Source of the DNA: Sphingomonas sp. PP-CC-1A-547
Lineage (GTDB): Bacteria; Pseudomonadota; Alphaproteobacteria; Sphingomonadales; Sphingomonadaceae
Reading direction: 5' to 3'
DNA: 64,000 nt
NCBI RefSeq assembly: GCF_003610375.1
Contig: NZ_RAPZ01000010.1
Coordinates: 594,161-658,160, forward strand
The first letter of the stretch is position 1. Each line of letters starts with the position of its first letter. Positions 33,249-42,628 of the stretch are shown in pieces. The notes beneath the pieces are model-generated. The model was not told where the DNA came from and ran no database searches. It worked only from the letters and a program-made list of their open reading frames with translations. Both the position numbers and the translations under genes were made by a program.

Positions 33249-35537
33249 ATGCGCGAGAAGGAACTGCGACTGGCGCTCGTCTGCTATGGCGGGATCAGCC
33301 TTGCGGTCTACATGCACGGCATCACCAAGGAGATCTGGCGCCTCGTCTGCGCCAGCCGCGCGTTCCACGACGGCGACACGCCGAAGGGCGGCAGCGAAGG
33401 CGTGTATCACGCGCTGCTCCAGGAGATCGAGGCGCATGGCGCGATCCGCGTCCGCGTCCTGGCCGACATCATCGCGGGCGCCAGCGCGGGCGGGATCAAT
33501 GGCATCTTCCTCGCGCAGGCGATCGCGACCGGGCAAAGCCTCGACCCGCTGACCGACCTGTGGATGACGTCCGCCGACGTCGAGGCGCTGATCGATACCG
33601 AAGCGGCACCCAAATCGCGATTCTCGAAGGCGTGGGCGATGCCGCTCGCATGGATGGCGGCGGGGCGCAGCACCGACAAGGTCGACGCGCTCGACGATCC
33701 CACGCGTGAGGAGGTGCGGACCAAGCTGTCGCATTTCATCCGCTCGCGCTGGTTCGAGCCGCCGTTCGGGGGGAAGACCTTCACCAACCTGCTGCTCGAT
33801 GCGTTCGACGCGATGGCGGCGAGCCAACGCGGGCCCCGCCTGTTGCCGCCGGGCCAGCCGCTCGACCTGTTCGTGACGGTCACCGACTTTTCGGGGCATC
33901 CCGAGCGGTTACAGCTCAATTCACCGGCGGAAGTGGTCGAGACCGAACATCGCCTGGTGGTCGATTTCACCGACAATGGCGGAGCGTGCGATACGCTCGC
34001 ACCACCTGCAGAACTGGCGTTCGCGGCCCGCGCGACGTCGAGCTTTCCGGGAGCCTTTCCGCCGTTCACGGTCGCCGAACTGGACGGCGTGCTGAAGGAT
34101 CGCGCGATCGTCTGGCCGGAGCGTCCTGCGTTTCTCGCGCGCGTGCTGCCACGGCATACCGCCGCCAACGCCGCCGAGAACGCCGTGCTGATCGACGGTT
34201 CGGTGCTCGCCAACGCGCCGTTCCGACCCGCGCTCGACGCGCTCAAGGAACGGCCGGCGCGGCGCCAGATCGACCGGCGGTTCATCTACATAGACCCCTC
34301 GCCCGACATCAAGCTGCGGCTCAACCGCGGCGGCGGCACGCCTGGCTTCTTCCAGACGATCATCGGCGCGATCAGCGACATTCCACGCCAGCAACCGATC
34401 CGGGACAATCTGGAGGCGATCGCAGAACGCTCGGCGCGGATCGACCGGATGCGCGGCATTCTTACCGCGATCCGTCCAGAGGTGGAGGCCGACGTCGAAT
34501 CATTGTTCGGCCACACATTGTTCCTCGACCGGCCGACCGCGCCGCGACTGATCGCTTGGCGGCGACGTGCGCAAAAGGCGGCGGCGGCGAGTTCGGGCTA
34601 TGGCTTCGTCGCGTACGGCCATCTCAAGCGCAGCGCGGTAATCGAGACGCTGGCGTTGCTGTTGTTCGATGCCGGGGAACATCACCGGCCGCGGCGGCTG
34701 GCACAGATCCGGGCCGCGATCGTCGCGCATGTCGCCGCATCGGGCGCGGACCTGCTCGGATCGGGCCATGCGGGTGGGGCCAGTGCGGCGTCGATTGCGT
34801 TCCTGCGGACCTTCGACATCGGCTTCCGCATCCGTCGACTGCGGCTGTTGGCGCGGCGCTTGTCGGAGGTTGAGACCGCCGCCGACGAACCCGAACTGGG
34901 GCCGATGCGCGACGCGATCTACGAGTCACTGTCGCCGTATCTAGATCGGTTGCGCGCCGAAATGCATGCCGGGCTCCACGATGCGGTACGGGCGATGCGC
35001 GGCGATGCGACCGCGGTACTGGAGACGCTCGGCCGGACGTTCGACTTGGAGCGCCTCGATGCGGAGACCGACCAGCGGCTGGCGGAGGCGTTCGCCGCGC
35101 TCGCCAAGCCGACACGGCGGACGCTGTTGCTGGCCTATCTCGGCTTTCCGTATTTCGACACCGCGACGCTGCCGCTGTTGCAGGGCGAAGGCCTCGACGA
35201 GTTCGATCCGATCAAGGTCGACCGGATCGCGCCCGACGATGCGACCTCGATCCGCTCCGGCGGCGCCGAGGCGACGTTGAAGGGGATCCAGTTCGGCACG
35301 TTCGGCGCGTTCTTCAGCCGCGCCTACCGCGAGAACGACTATCTGTGGGGGCGGCTGCACGGGTCGGAACGGATGATCGACATCACCGTCTCGACGCTGC
35401 CGTCGACCGTCCGCATGAAGCCGGGCCGGGTGGCGGCGATCAAGCGCGCGGCGTTCCTCGCCATCCTCGACGAGGAGGAACCACGGCTCACCGCGATCCT
35501 GCCGCTGATCGCGCAGTTGCGGACCGAAATCGGCTAA
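33249..35537 (+). CDS. Patatin-related protein (TIGR03607 type)
   Basis: This 762-aa protein begins REKELRLALVCYGGISLAVY with the oxyanion segment; the nucleophile elbow is GASAGGINGIFLAQ. The catalytic Asp is probably in the LIDGSVLANAPF stretch. The size and the long C-terminal DUF3376-like region (about 420-760) place it in TIGR03607 patatin-related proteins rather than short bacterial patatins. No signal peptide. It may hydrolyse lipids or act as an effector-like lipase. An AGGAT precedes the ATG. It is the second patatin in this block. Confidence 0.9.
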   Translation: MREKELRLALVCYGGISLAVYMHGITKEIWRLVCASRAFHDGDTPKGGSEGVYHALLQEIEAHGAIRVRVLADIIAGASAGGINGIFLAQAIATGQSLDPLTDLWMTSADVEALIDTEAAPKSRFSKAWAMPLAWMAAGRSTDKVDALDDPTREEVRTKLSHFIRSRWFEPPFGGKTFTNLLLDAFDAMAASQRGPRLLPPGQPLDLFVTVTDFSGHPERLQLNSPAEVVETEHRLVVDFTDNGGACDTLAPPAELAFAARATSSFPGAFPPFTVAELDGVLKDRAIVWPERPAFLARVLPRHTAANAAENAVLIDGSVLANAPFRPALDALKERPARRQIDRRFIYIDPSPDIKLRLNRGGGTPGFFQTIIGAISDIPRQQPIRDNLEAIAERSARIDRMRGILTAIRPEVEADVESLFGHTLFLDRPTAPRLIAWRRRAQKAAAASSGYGFVAYGHLKRSAVIETLALLLFDAGEHHRPRRLAQIRAAIVAHVAASGADLLGSGHAGGASAASIAFLRTFDIGFRIRRLRLLARRLSEVETAADEPELGPMRDAIYESLSPYLDRLRAEMHAGLHDAVRAMRGDATAVLETLGRTFDLERLDAETDQRLAEAFAALAKPTRRTLLLAYLGFPYFDTATLPLLQGEGLDEFDPIKVDRIAPDDATSIRSGGAEATLKGIQFGTFGAFFSRAYRENDYLWGRLHGSERMIDITVSTLPSTVRMKPGRVAAIKRAAFLAILDEEEPRLTAILPLIAQLRTEIG

Positions 35538-35621
35538 AGCTGGCCAAAACGCCGATGTGGCGGTAGCTCTGCGTTTCCAACCGCGTTTCGGCGCGATCGG
35601 GGTATGATAAAGGGTCGCCGC

Positions 35622-35969
35622 ATGCAGTTCCTGAAAATCCTGTTCTGGTGCCTGCTGGCGTTCATCGCCGCGGTCTTCACCATCAGCAACTGGAACGCCG
35701 TCCAGATCCAGCTCTGGGGCGGGCTGATCGCGGACGTGAACCTGCCGCTGCTGCTGTTCGTGACGTTCCTGATCGGGTTCGTGCCGACGATGCTCTACAA
35801 TCATGCGATCCGGTGGCGGCTGCGCCAGCGGCTGTCGACGTGCGAGCGCGAGTTGCTGGACCTGCGCACGCCGCGGCCGGAACCGGTGGCCTTCGTGCCT
35901 GCCGAGCCGTCGGCAACGATCGCACCGATTGGTGCGGCGACCGTTACGCCGCCGGGGTCGCTCCTGTGA
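35622..35969 (+). CDS. LapA-domain (DUF1049) inner-membrane protein
   Basis: This 115-aa protein has two membrane helices, LKILFWCLLAFIAAVFTISN and LPLLLFVTFLIGFVPTMLYN, joined by a short loop WNAVQIQLWG. This is the LapA/DUF1049 pattern; in enterobacteria LapA helps regulate LpxC and LPS assembly. I chose ATG 35622, which has AAAGGG 8 nt upstream; ATG 35604 is an alternative. Its stop overlaps the pyrF GTG start, so the genes are coupled. Confidence 0.87.
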   Translation: MQFLKILFWCLLAFIAAVFTISNWNAVQIQLWGGLIADVNLPLLLFVTFLIGFVPTMLYNHAIRWRLRQRLSTCERELLDLRTPRPEPVAFVPAEPSATIAPIGAATVTPPGSLL

Positions 35970-36640
35970 GCAACCGTATCTACGTCGCACTCGACACGCC
36001 CGACCTCGCCCGTGCCAAGACGATGGCGACGCGCGTCCGCCACCATGTCGGCGGGATCAAGCTGGGGCTCGAATTCTTCTGCGCGCACGGCCAGTCCGGC
36101 GTGCATGCGATGGCGGAACTCGGCCTGCCGATCTTCCTCGACCTGAAGCTCCACGACATCCCGAACACGGTGGCCAAGGCGGTGCAGGCGTTGGGCGCGC
36201 TGAAGCCGGCGATCCTGACCGTGCATGCGAGTGGCGGGCGGGCGATGCTGGAAGACGCGAAGGCTGCTGCCCCGCTCGGCACGAAGGTGATCGCGGTGAC
36301 GATGCTGACCAGCCTCGACGCGACCGATCTCGCCGCGACCGGCGTCATCGGCAACGCACACGACCAGGTTTCGCGGCTCACCGAACTCGCCTGCGAGGCG
36401 GGGGTCGACGGGATCGTCTGCTCGGGTGCGGAAGTTGCCGCGGCGAAGGCGATCTGGCCCAAGGGGTTCTTCGTGGTGCCCGGCGTGCGCCTTCCCGACG
36501 GCCAGGTCGGCGACCAGAAGCGCGTCGTCACCCCGCGCCAGGCGATGGACGCCGGCGCCTCGATCCTGGTAGTCGGCCGCCCGATCACGCAGGCCGAAGA
36601 CCCCGACATCGCCGCCCGCGCGATCGGCGCGACGCTTTAA
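35966..36640 (+). CDS. pyrF: Orotidine 5'-phosphate decarboxylase
   Basis: This 224-aa TIM-barrel enzyme makes UMP in pyrimidine synthesis. YVALDTPDLARAKTMATRV begins the barrel, and the catalytic motif DLKLHDIPNTVAKAVQAL holds the Lys/Asp charge network. VPGVRLPDGQVGDQKRVVTP and GRPITQAEDP form the phosphate-binding end. GTG at 35966 overlaps the lapA stop by 4 bp (GTGA). A dispersed repeat separates it from trpF. Confidence 0.96.
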   Translation: MSNRIYVALDTPDLARAKTMATRVRHHVGGIKLGLEFFCAHGQSGVHAMAELGLPIFLDLKLHDIPNTVAKAVQALGALKPAILTVHASGGRAMLEDAKAAAPLGTKVIAVTMLTSLDATDLAATGVIGNAHDQVSRLTELACEAGVDGIVCSGAEVAAAKAIWPKGFFVVPGVRLPDGQVGDQKRVVTPRQAMDAGASILVVGRPITQAEDPDIAARAIGATL

Positions 36641-36660
36641 CCCAAGGCTTAACTTCATAA

Positions 36661-36783
36661 TCCTCCCCCGCCAGGGGGAGGTGGCGCCGAAGGCGTCGGA
36701 GGGGGAGGACACGGAACGTCGGTCATCTCTTCCCGCCCCCTCCGTCAGGCTGCGCCTGCCACCTCCCCCTTGCGGGGGAGGAT
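36661..36783. repeat. Dispersed repeat, CTCCCCCGCCAGGGGGAGG type
   Basis: Two inverted hairpin units (36661-36705 and 36736-36783) made of purine-rich GGAGGTGG and GGAGGGGGAGG blocks. The same element is at 48064-48183 and, as separate parts, at 63441-63584 and 63970-64000. It fills the gap between pyrF and trpF. Confidence 0.88.
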
Positions 36784-36817
36784 CGTTGGACCTCCGCGAT
36801 ACGTTTTAGGAACCCTC

Positions 36818-37453
36818 ATGACCACCGCCAAGATCTGCGGCCTCTCCACCCCCGCCACGCTCGACGCCGCGATCAAGCACGGGGCGAGCCATGTCGGGTT
36901 CGTGTTCTTCCCCGCCTCCCCGCGCCACGTGACCTTCGCCAAGGCGGCCGAACTCGCCGCGCGCGTACCGCGGCATGTCGCGAAGGTCGGCGTGTTCGTC
37001 GATCCCGAGGACGACATGCTCGAACAGGCGGTCGGCTCGGCCGCGCTCGATGTGCTGCAACTCCACAAGGTCACGCCAGCGCGCACCGCCGCGATCCGTG
37101 CCAAGTTCGGGATCGAGACCTGGGTCGCGGTCGCGGTCCGCACGCGCGGCGATCTCGACGCGGCGCACGGGTTCGTCGGAGTCGCCGACCGCATCCTGTA
37201 CGACGCGAAGACTCCGGACTCGGCGGCGCTGCCCGGCGGGATGGGCTTGCGGTTCGACTGGGACCTGCTCGACGGCTTCAGGCATCCGCTGCCCTGGGCG
37301 CTCTCGGGAGGGCTCGATCCGGCGAACGTAGCAGAGGCAATCCGGCGGACTGGGGCGGAACTGGTCGACGTGTCGTCCGGAGTCGAAAGCGAACCCAGCA
37401 CCAAGGACGAAACGAAGATCGCATCGTTTCTGAAAGCTGTCGCCACGCGCTAG
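36818..37453 (+). CDS. trpF: Phosphoribosylanthranilate isomerase
   Basis: This 211-aa TIM-barrel isomerase of tryptophan synthesis has the catalytic Cys in [38 protein letters not shown] and the phosphate site [11 protein letters not shown] with VDVSSGVE. The ATG at 36818 gives [16 protein letters not shown] lies upstream. It precedes trpB with a dispersed repeat between them. Confidence 0.96.
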   Translation: MTTAKICGLSTPATLDAAIKHGASHVGFVFFPASPRHVTFAKAAELAARVPRHVAKVGVFVDPEDDMLEQAVGSAALDVLQLHKVTPARTAAIRAKFGIETWVAVAVRTRGDLDAAHGFVGVADRILYDAKTPDSAALPGGMGLRFDWDLLDGFRHPLPWALSGGLDPANVAEAIRRTGAELVDVSSGVESEPSTKDETKIASFLKAVATR

Positions 37454-37456
37454 CAC

Positions 37457-37557
37457 CACCCCGGCGAAGGCCGGGGCCCAATTGGGGGAGACCTGTGACA
37501 GTCCCTTCCCGCCGCCATTATGACCTTTCCAATTGGGCCCCGGCCTCCGCCGGGGTG
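37457..37557. repeat. Dispersed palindromic repeat pair, CACCCCGGCGAAGG type
   Basis: Second copy of the element at 14779-14881, again as an inverted pair (37457-37485 and 37529-37557). It starts 4 bp after the trpF stop and can form a long stem that might reduce read-through into trpB. Confidence 0.86.
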
Positions 37558-37614
37558 GTCGTTAGCGGAAACGGAAGGGGTGACAGCGATTTACGAAGTG
37601 CTAAACGCCCAGTC

Positions 37615-38856
37615 ATGAACGCTCCAACCCTCGCCCCCAACTCCTACCGCGCCCAGCCCGACGAGCGCGGCCATTTCGGCGACTTCGGCGGCCGCTATGT
37701 CGCCGAGACGCTGATGCCGCTCGTCCTCGAACTCGACGAGGCGTACCGCGCCGCCAAGGCCGACCCCGCCTTCAAGGCGCAGTTCGACGATCTGCTCGAA
37801 CATTATGTCGGCCGCCCGAGCCCGCTCTACTACGCCGAACGGCTGACCGAAGCGCTGCGCGAATCCGCGCCCGAGGGCATGGGTGCGCAGGTCTGGTTCA
37901 AGCGCGACGAGCTCAACCACACCGGCGCGCACAAGATCAACAACTGCATCGGCCAGATCCTGCTTGCGATGCGGATGGGCAAGACGCGGATCATCGCCGA
38001 GACCGGCGCTGGCCAGCACGGCGTTGCCACCGCCACGGTCTGTGCGCGCTTCGGCCTGCCGTGCGTGATCTACATGGGCGCCAAGGACGTCGAGCGTCAG
38101 GCGCCCAACGTGTTCCGCATGAAGCTGCTCGGCGCCGAAGTCCGCCCGGTGACGAGCGGCGCGCACACGTTGAAGGACGCGATGAACGAGGGCATGCGCG
38201 ACTGGGTCGCGAACGTCCACGACACCTTCTACATCATCGGCACCGCCGCCGGCCCGCATCCGTACCCGGAGATGGTCCGCGATTTCCAGAGCGTGATCGG
38301 CACCGAGGCACGTGCGCAGATGCTGGAGCGCGTCGGTCGCCTGCCCGACATGCTGGTCGCGGCGATCGGTGGTGGCTCGAACGCGATCGGGCTTTTCCAT
38401 CCGTTCCTCGACGATGCCGACGTGCAGATGCTCGGCGTCGAGGCGGCGGGCCATGGGCTAGACAAGCAGCACGCGGCGAGTCTCGCGGGTGGCTTTCCGG
38501 GCGTGCTCCACGGCAACAAGACGTACCTGCTGCAGGACGAGGACGGCCAGATCACAGAGGCGCATTCGATCTCGGCCGGGCTCGACTATCCCGGTATCGG
38601 CCCCGAGCACGCCTGGCTGCGGGACATCGGCCGCGTCCAGTATGACAGCGCGACCGACACCGAAGCACTCGACGCCTTCCAGCTGCTGTGCCGGACCGAG
38701 GGCATCATCCCCGCACTCGAACCATCGCACGCGATCGCGACCGTGACCAAGAAGGCCCGCGAGATGCGGCAGGATCAGATCATCCTCGCCAACCTGTGCG
38801 GCCGCGGCGACAAGGATATCTTCACGGTGGCCGAAGCGCTCGGGGTAGCGATATGA
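37615..38856 (+). CDS. trpB: Tryptophan synthase beta chain
   Basis: This 413-aa PLP enzyme condenses indole and serine. The PLP Lys lies in [13 protein letters not shown], and [30 protein letters not shown] and [10 protein letters not shown] are the substrate and phosphate loops. [16 protein letters not shown] begins the conserved part. The ATG at 37615 gives [19 protein letters not shown]. It works as an alpha2-beta2 complex with TrpA, encoded 124 bp downstream beyond a dispersed repeat. Confidence 0.97.
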   Translation: MNAPTLAPNSYRAQPDERGHFGDFGGRYVAETLMPLVLELDEAYRAAKADPAFKAQFDDLLEHYVGRPSPLYYAERLTEALRESAPEGMGAQVWFKRDELNHTGAHKINNCIGQILLAMRMGKTRIIAETGAGQHGVATATVCARFGLPCVIYMGAKDVERQAPNVFRMKLLGAEVRPVTSGAHTLKDAMNEGMRDWVANVHDTFYIIGTAAGPHPYPEMVRDFQSVIGTEARAQMLERVGRLPDMLVAAIGGGSNAIGLFHPFLDDADVQMLGVEAAGHGLDKQHAASLAGGFPGVLHGNKTYLLQDEDGQITEAHSISAGLDYPGIGPEHAWLRDIGRVQYDSATDTEALDAFQLLCRTEGIIPALEPSHAIATVTKKAREMRQDQIILANLCGRGDKDIFTVAEALGVAI

Positions 38857-38867
38857 TCGCACTTTTG

Positions 38868-38980
38868 CTCCCCTCCCGCTTGCGGGAGGGGTCGGGGGAG
38901 GGCCTGTTCGCTCCTCGGACCTTGAACTCGGGGCTATGTCAGCCCCTCCCCCAACCCCTCCCGCAAGCGGGAGGGGAGCT
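38868..38980. repeat. Dispersed repeat, CTCCCGCTTGCGGGAGGGG type
   Basis: Left unit with CCCTCCCGCTTGCGGGAGGG (38871-38890) and its inverted right unit (38943-38980). A further copy is at 56290-56391. The right end, GGGAGGGGAGCT, directly precedes the trpA TTG and supplies its ribosome-binding site. Confidence 0.88.
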
Positions 38981-39793
38981 TTGAGCCGGCTCGCCGCCAC
39001 CTTCGCGCGCACCGCCGCCGCCGGCCGCGCCGCGCTCGTCGCGTTCGTCACCGCGGGTGATCCGACTACCGAGGCGACCGGCCCGATCCTCGACGCGCTC
39101 GTTGCGGGCGGCGCGGATGCGATCGAGCTTGGCATGCCGTTCACCGATCCGATGGCCGACGGCCCCGCGATCCAGGCCGCCAACATCCGCAGCCTCGCGC
39201 AAGGCACGCGCACCGCGGACATCCTCGCCACCGCCACCGCCTTCCGCGCACGCCATCCGGACGTGCCGCTGGTGCTGATGGGCTATGGCAACCCGATGCT
39301 CCGGCGTGGCGCGGACTGGTTCGCCGAGGCAGCTGCCAACGCCGGTGTCGACGGCGTGATCTGCGTCGACGTGCCGCCCGAGGAAGACGATGCGCTCGGC
39401 CCGCAGTTGCGTGCCGCCGGGATCGACCTGATCCGCCTCGCCACCCCGACCACCGACGCCGCCCGCCTGCCGACCGTGCTCGATGGCGCGAGCGGCTTCC
39501 TCTATTACGTATCTGTCGCGGGGATCACCGGGCTCCAGCAGGCGCAACAATCCTCGATCGAGGACGCCGTCGCCCGCCTGAAGGCACAGACCGACATCCC
39601 GATTGCGGTCGGCTTCGGCATCCGCACGCCTGAGCAGGCCGCCAATGTCGCCCGCGTCGCGGACGGCGTCGTCGTCGGCTCGGCGATCGTCGAACTCGTC
39701 GCGCAGCATGGTGCCGCTGCGGCCGAGCCCGTCCGCGCCTATATCAAGTCTCTCGCCGACGCCGTTGCGAGCGCAAGGAAAGTATCCGCATGA
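38981..39793 (+). CDS. trpA: Tryptophan synthase alpha chain
   Basis: This 270-aa TIM barrel cleaves indole-3-glycerol phosphate. The catalytic Glu and Asp are in [18 protein letters not shown], and [12 protein letters not shown] and [13 protein letters not shown] are family signatures. The start is a TTG at 38981 with GGAGG at 6-nt spacing, all of which comes from the end of the dispersed repeat; no ATG or GTG suits. The stop overlaps accD (ATGA). Confidence 0.95.
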   Translation: MSRLAATFARTAAAGRAALVAFVTAGDPTTEATGPILDALVAGGADAIELGMPFTDPMADGPAIQAANIRSLAQGTRTADILATATAFRARHPDVPLVLMGYGNPMLRRGADWFAEAAANAGVDGVICVDVPPEEDDALGPQLRAAGIDLIRLATPTTDAARLPTVLDGASGFLYYVSVAGITGLQQAQQSSIEDAVARLKAQTDIPIAVGFGIRTPEQAANVARVADGVVVGSAIVELVAQHGAAAAEPVRAYIKSLADAVASARKVSA

Positions 39794-40641
39794 GCTGGCT
39801 CAACAGCGTCCGCAACGTCCTGCCCTTCGTCGCGAAGCGCGAGACGCCCGAAAATCTCTGGCACAAGTGCAAGGGTTGCGGGCAGATGGTCTTCACCAAG
39901 GAGCTCGAGGACAATCTCTATGTCTGCCCGAAATGCGATCATCACGACCGCATCGGGCCGAAGATCCGCTTTGCGCAGCTGTTCGACGAGGGCAGCTGTT
40001 CGGAACTGCCGGCGCCGAAGGTCCCCGAGGATCCGCTCAAGTTCCGCGACCAGAAGCGCTATACCGATCGCCTGAAGGCGGCACGGACGGATAACAGCGA
40101 GCAGGACGCGCTGATCAACGCGCGCGGCGCGATCGACGGCCACCGTGTCGTCGTCGGCGTGCAGGATTTCGGCTTCATGGGCGGGTCGATGGGCCTAGCC
40201 GTTGGTGAAGCGTTCGTGCGCGGCGTCGAGGCGGCGATCGAGGACCGCGTGCCCTACGTGATCTTCACCGCATCGGGCGGCGCACGCATGCAGGAGGGTA
40301 TCCTCAGCCTGATGCAGATGCCGCGCAGCACGGTCGCGATCCAGATGCTCCACGATGCCGGCCTGCCGTACATTGTCGTGCTGACCGACCCGACCTCGGG
40401 TGGCGTAATGGCGGCGTATGCGATGCTCGGCGATGTCCAGATCGCCGAGCCCAAGGCGACGCTGGCGTTCACCGGCCGTCGCGTGATCGAGAGCACGATC
40501 CGCGAGAAGCTGCCCGAGGATTTCCAGACGAGCGAATATTATCTGGAGCATGGGCTGATCGACATGGTGGTCCACCGGAAGGACCTGCGCGAGCAACTCG
40601 GCACGGTGATCGGGTATCTCAGCGCGCGCGAGGCCGCGTAA
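39790..40641 (+). CDS. accD: Acetyl-CoA carboxylase carboxyltransferase subunit beta
   Basis: This 283-aa subunit has an N-terminal zinc ribbon (CKGCGQMVF, then [11 protein letters not shown]) and a crotonase-like carboxyltransferase domain with [36 protein letters not shown] and [16 protein letters not shown]. With AccA it transfers carboxyl groups to acetyl-CoA to begin fatty-acid synthesis. It starts inside the trpA stop (ATGA), so it is coupled to the trp genes. A repeat then folC follow. Confidence 0.97.
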   Translation: MSWLNSVRNVLPFVAKRETPENLWHKCKGCGQMVFTKELEDNLYVCPKCDHHDRIGPKIRFAQLFDEGSCSELPAPKVPEDPLKFRDQKRYTDRLKAARTDNSEQDALINARGAIDGHRVVVGVQDFGFMGGSMGLAVGEAFVRGVEAAIEDRVPYVIFTASGGARMQEGILSLMQMPRSTVAIQMLHDAGLPYIVVLTDPTSGGVMAAYAMLGDVQIAEPKATLAFTGRRVIESTIREKLPEDFQTSEYYLEHGLIDMVVHRKDLREQLGTVIGYLSAREAA

Positions 40642-40649
40642 CGAACCTA

Positions 40650-40754
40650 CTCCCTCTCCCCTTCGGGGAGAGGGTTGGGGTGAGGGGCAGCCCAGCAGCG
40701 CCGCGCCCCGGTACAGCCCCTCACCCCAGCCCTCTCCCCGGAGGGGAGAGGGAG
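40650..40754. repeat. Dispersed repeat, CTCCCCTTCGGGGAG type
   Basis: Left unit CCCTCTCCCCTTCGGGGAGA (40652-40671) and an inverted right unit (40717-40754). No other copy of this subtype is in the window. It ends about 9 nt before the folC ATG and provides the purine-rich ribosome-binding sequence. Confidence 0.85.
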
Positions 40755-40763
40755 CCTAGAAGA

Positions 40764-42083
40764 ATGCCCGACCACGCCGTTTCTTCCTCGCCCGCAGTTC
40801 AGGCGCAGCTCGACCGCCTCACCGCGCTGTCGCCCGGTGCCGACATCCTCGGCCTCGAGCGCATCACCGCATTACTCTCGCGCCTCGGCAACCCGCACCT
40901 CGATCTCCCCCCGGTGTTCCACGTCGCGGGTACCAACGGCAAGGGTTCGACCTGCGCCTTCCTCCGCGCGGCGATCGAAGCCGCCGGGCATAGCGTCCAC
41001 GTCTATTCCTCGCCCCACCTCGTTCGCTTCAACGAACGCATCCGCCTCGCGGGCAAGCTGATCGAAGACGACCTGCTCGCCGCCTTGCTGTCGGAAGTGC
41101 TCGACCAAGCCTTAGATCTGCAAGCCAGCTTCTTCGAAGTCACCACCGCCGCCGCATTCCTCGCTTTCGCCCGCACGCCAGCGGCAGCAACGATCGTCGA
41201 GGTCGGTCTCGGCGGGCGGCTCGACGCGACCAACGTCATCCCCAACCCGGTCGTCACCGGCATCGCCGCGCTTGGCATCGACCACCAGTCGTTCCTCGGC
41301 GACACATTGCTGGAGATCGCCGGCGAGAAGGCGGGCATCGCCAAGCCCGGCGTGCCGCTGGTCACGATGGACTACCCCAAGGCCCTCCGCGCGAAGATCG
41401 CTGCGGTCGCCGATGCCGCCGGCGCACCGGTGTTCGCCCGCGGCACCGACTGGACGAGCGAGACCGCACGCTCGACCGTCCGCTACGAGGACACCGGCTT
41501 TTCGGCCGTCACCAACCGCCCCCGCCTCGTCGGCGCGCACCAGTCGCGCAACCTCGCGCTCGCGATCGCGATGCTTCGTCACCAGGGCGCGCTGCACGTT
41601 CCCGAGGCGGCCATGCGCGCCGCCGCCGACTGGGCGCACTGGCCCGCGCGGATGCAGCGATTGTCGGATGGCCCGCTGCTCGCGCGATTGCCCGACAGCA
41701 GCGAATTGTGGCTCGACGGCGCCCACAATCCCAACGCCGCGCAACCGGTCGCGCGCGCGCTGAGGACGCTCGCCAAGGGCCGCCCGGTGACGCTGATCCT
41801 CGGCATGCTCGCGAACAAGGATGCGGACGCCGTGATCCGCATCCTGTCGCCTTCGGTCGGCCACGTCATCGCCATCCCCGTCCCCGGCCACGCCCATCAC
41901 GCGCCCGAGGCACTTGCGACGCTCGCCCGATCGTTCGGAAAGACCGCCGGAACAGCCGCCACGCCCAGTGAAGCGCTAGGCTCGATCGCCGCACAAACCG
42001 ACCAGCCGCAACTCGTGCTGATCGCCGGCTCGCTCTACCTGGCCGGTGAAGTGCTCGCCGCAAACGACCAACCGCCGGACTGA
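40764..42083 (+). CDS. folC: Dihydrofolate synthase / folylpolyglutamate synthase
   Basis: This 439-aa Mur-ligase-type enzyme adds glutamate to dihydropteroate and folates. The P-loop is HVAGTNGKGSTCAFLRAAIE; YSSPHLVRFNERIRLAG, EVGLGGRLDATNVI and DGAHNPNAAQPVARAL are folC signatures. The ATG at 40764 gives MPDHAVSSSPAVQAQLDRL. It closes the trp-accD-folC run. Its ribosome-binding purines derive from the repeat before it. Confidence 0.95.
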   Translation: MPDHAVSSSPAVQAQLDRLTALSPGADILGLERITALLSRLGNPHLDLPPVFHVAGTNGKGSTCAFLRAAIEAAGHSVHVYSSPHLVRFNERIRLAGKLIEDDLLAALLSEVLDQALDLQASFFEVTTAAAFLAFARTPAAATIVEVGLGGRLDATNVIPNPVVTGIAALGIDHQSFLGDTLLEIAGEKAGIAKPGVPLVTMDYPKALRAKIAAVADAAGAPVFARGTDWTSETARSTVRYEDTGFSAVTNRPRLVGAHQSRNLALAIAMLRHQGALHVPEAAMRAAADWAHWPARMQRLSDGPLLARLPDSSELWLDGAHNPNAAQPVARALRTLAKGRPVTLILGMLANKDADAVIRILSPSVGHVIAIPVPGHAHHAPEALATLARSFGKTAGTAATPSEALGSIAAQTDQPQLVLIAGSLYLAGEVLAANDQPPD

Positions 42084-42151
42084 GTCCTTATTGCTATTGA
42101 CTATCAATAACCAACAGGCGACTTTGTGGATACCACCACGGAGTCGCGTGA

Positions 42152-42628
42152 ATGACCGATACCCGCCCCAATTCGACGACCAACTCGACGGCCGCCTCGA
42201 CACAGACCATCGCCAGCGCGACCTCGCTGCTGCCCCATGCGCTACCGCCTTGTGAAAACGCGCGAATCGCGTTGTTTGCGATGCGGCGAATGGGCGCGCA
42301 CGGCCTCGCCGACGCTCGCGCTTCGCACACAATGTTCACCGCGTTCGGCCAAGGCTTCCGTCGCCCGCTGGTGCTGTTGAGGGCGCTGATGGCGGACCTC
42401 GCCGGCACCTCGGCGGGCACGATCGCGATCGCCCCGTGCTGCTGCGCGCGGATGACGCCGGCGGAATCGGCGATGCTGTCGGTACTCGCGCGCGTCGAGA
42501 CCGCGCCCGAGACCGCACGTTACCTGATGGCCGACCTGCTCGGCGTCCGCCGTATCGACGGCGTCCTCGCCAGCGCCGCCGCGGTCGCAGCCGCCTTCGC
42601 CGACGAGGGTCGCCCGATCACGCTCTAG
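42152..42628 (+). CDS. Conserved hypothetical protein (DUF6628-like)
   Basis: This 158-aa protein has an N-terminal Ser/Thr-rich stretch, then LLPHALPPCENARIALFAMR, GLADARASHTMFTAFGQGFR and a Cys-rich part IAIAPCCCARMTPAESAML. The whole has the look of the sphingomonad DUF6628 family; the C-terminus RVETAPETARYLMADLLGVR is probably helical. Function unknown. Its stop codon shares the palindrome CTAG at 42625-42628 with the stop of the convergent ampG-like gene. Confidence 0.75.
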   Translation: MTDTRPNSTTNSTAASTQTIASATSLLPHALPPCENARIALFAMRRMGAHGLADARASHTMFTAFGQGFRRPLVLLRALMADLAGTSAGTIAIAPCCCARMTPAESAMLSVLARVETAPETARYLMADLLGVRRIDGVLASAAAVAAAFADEGRPITL

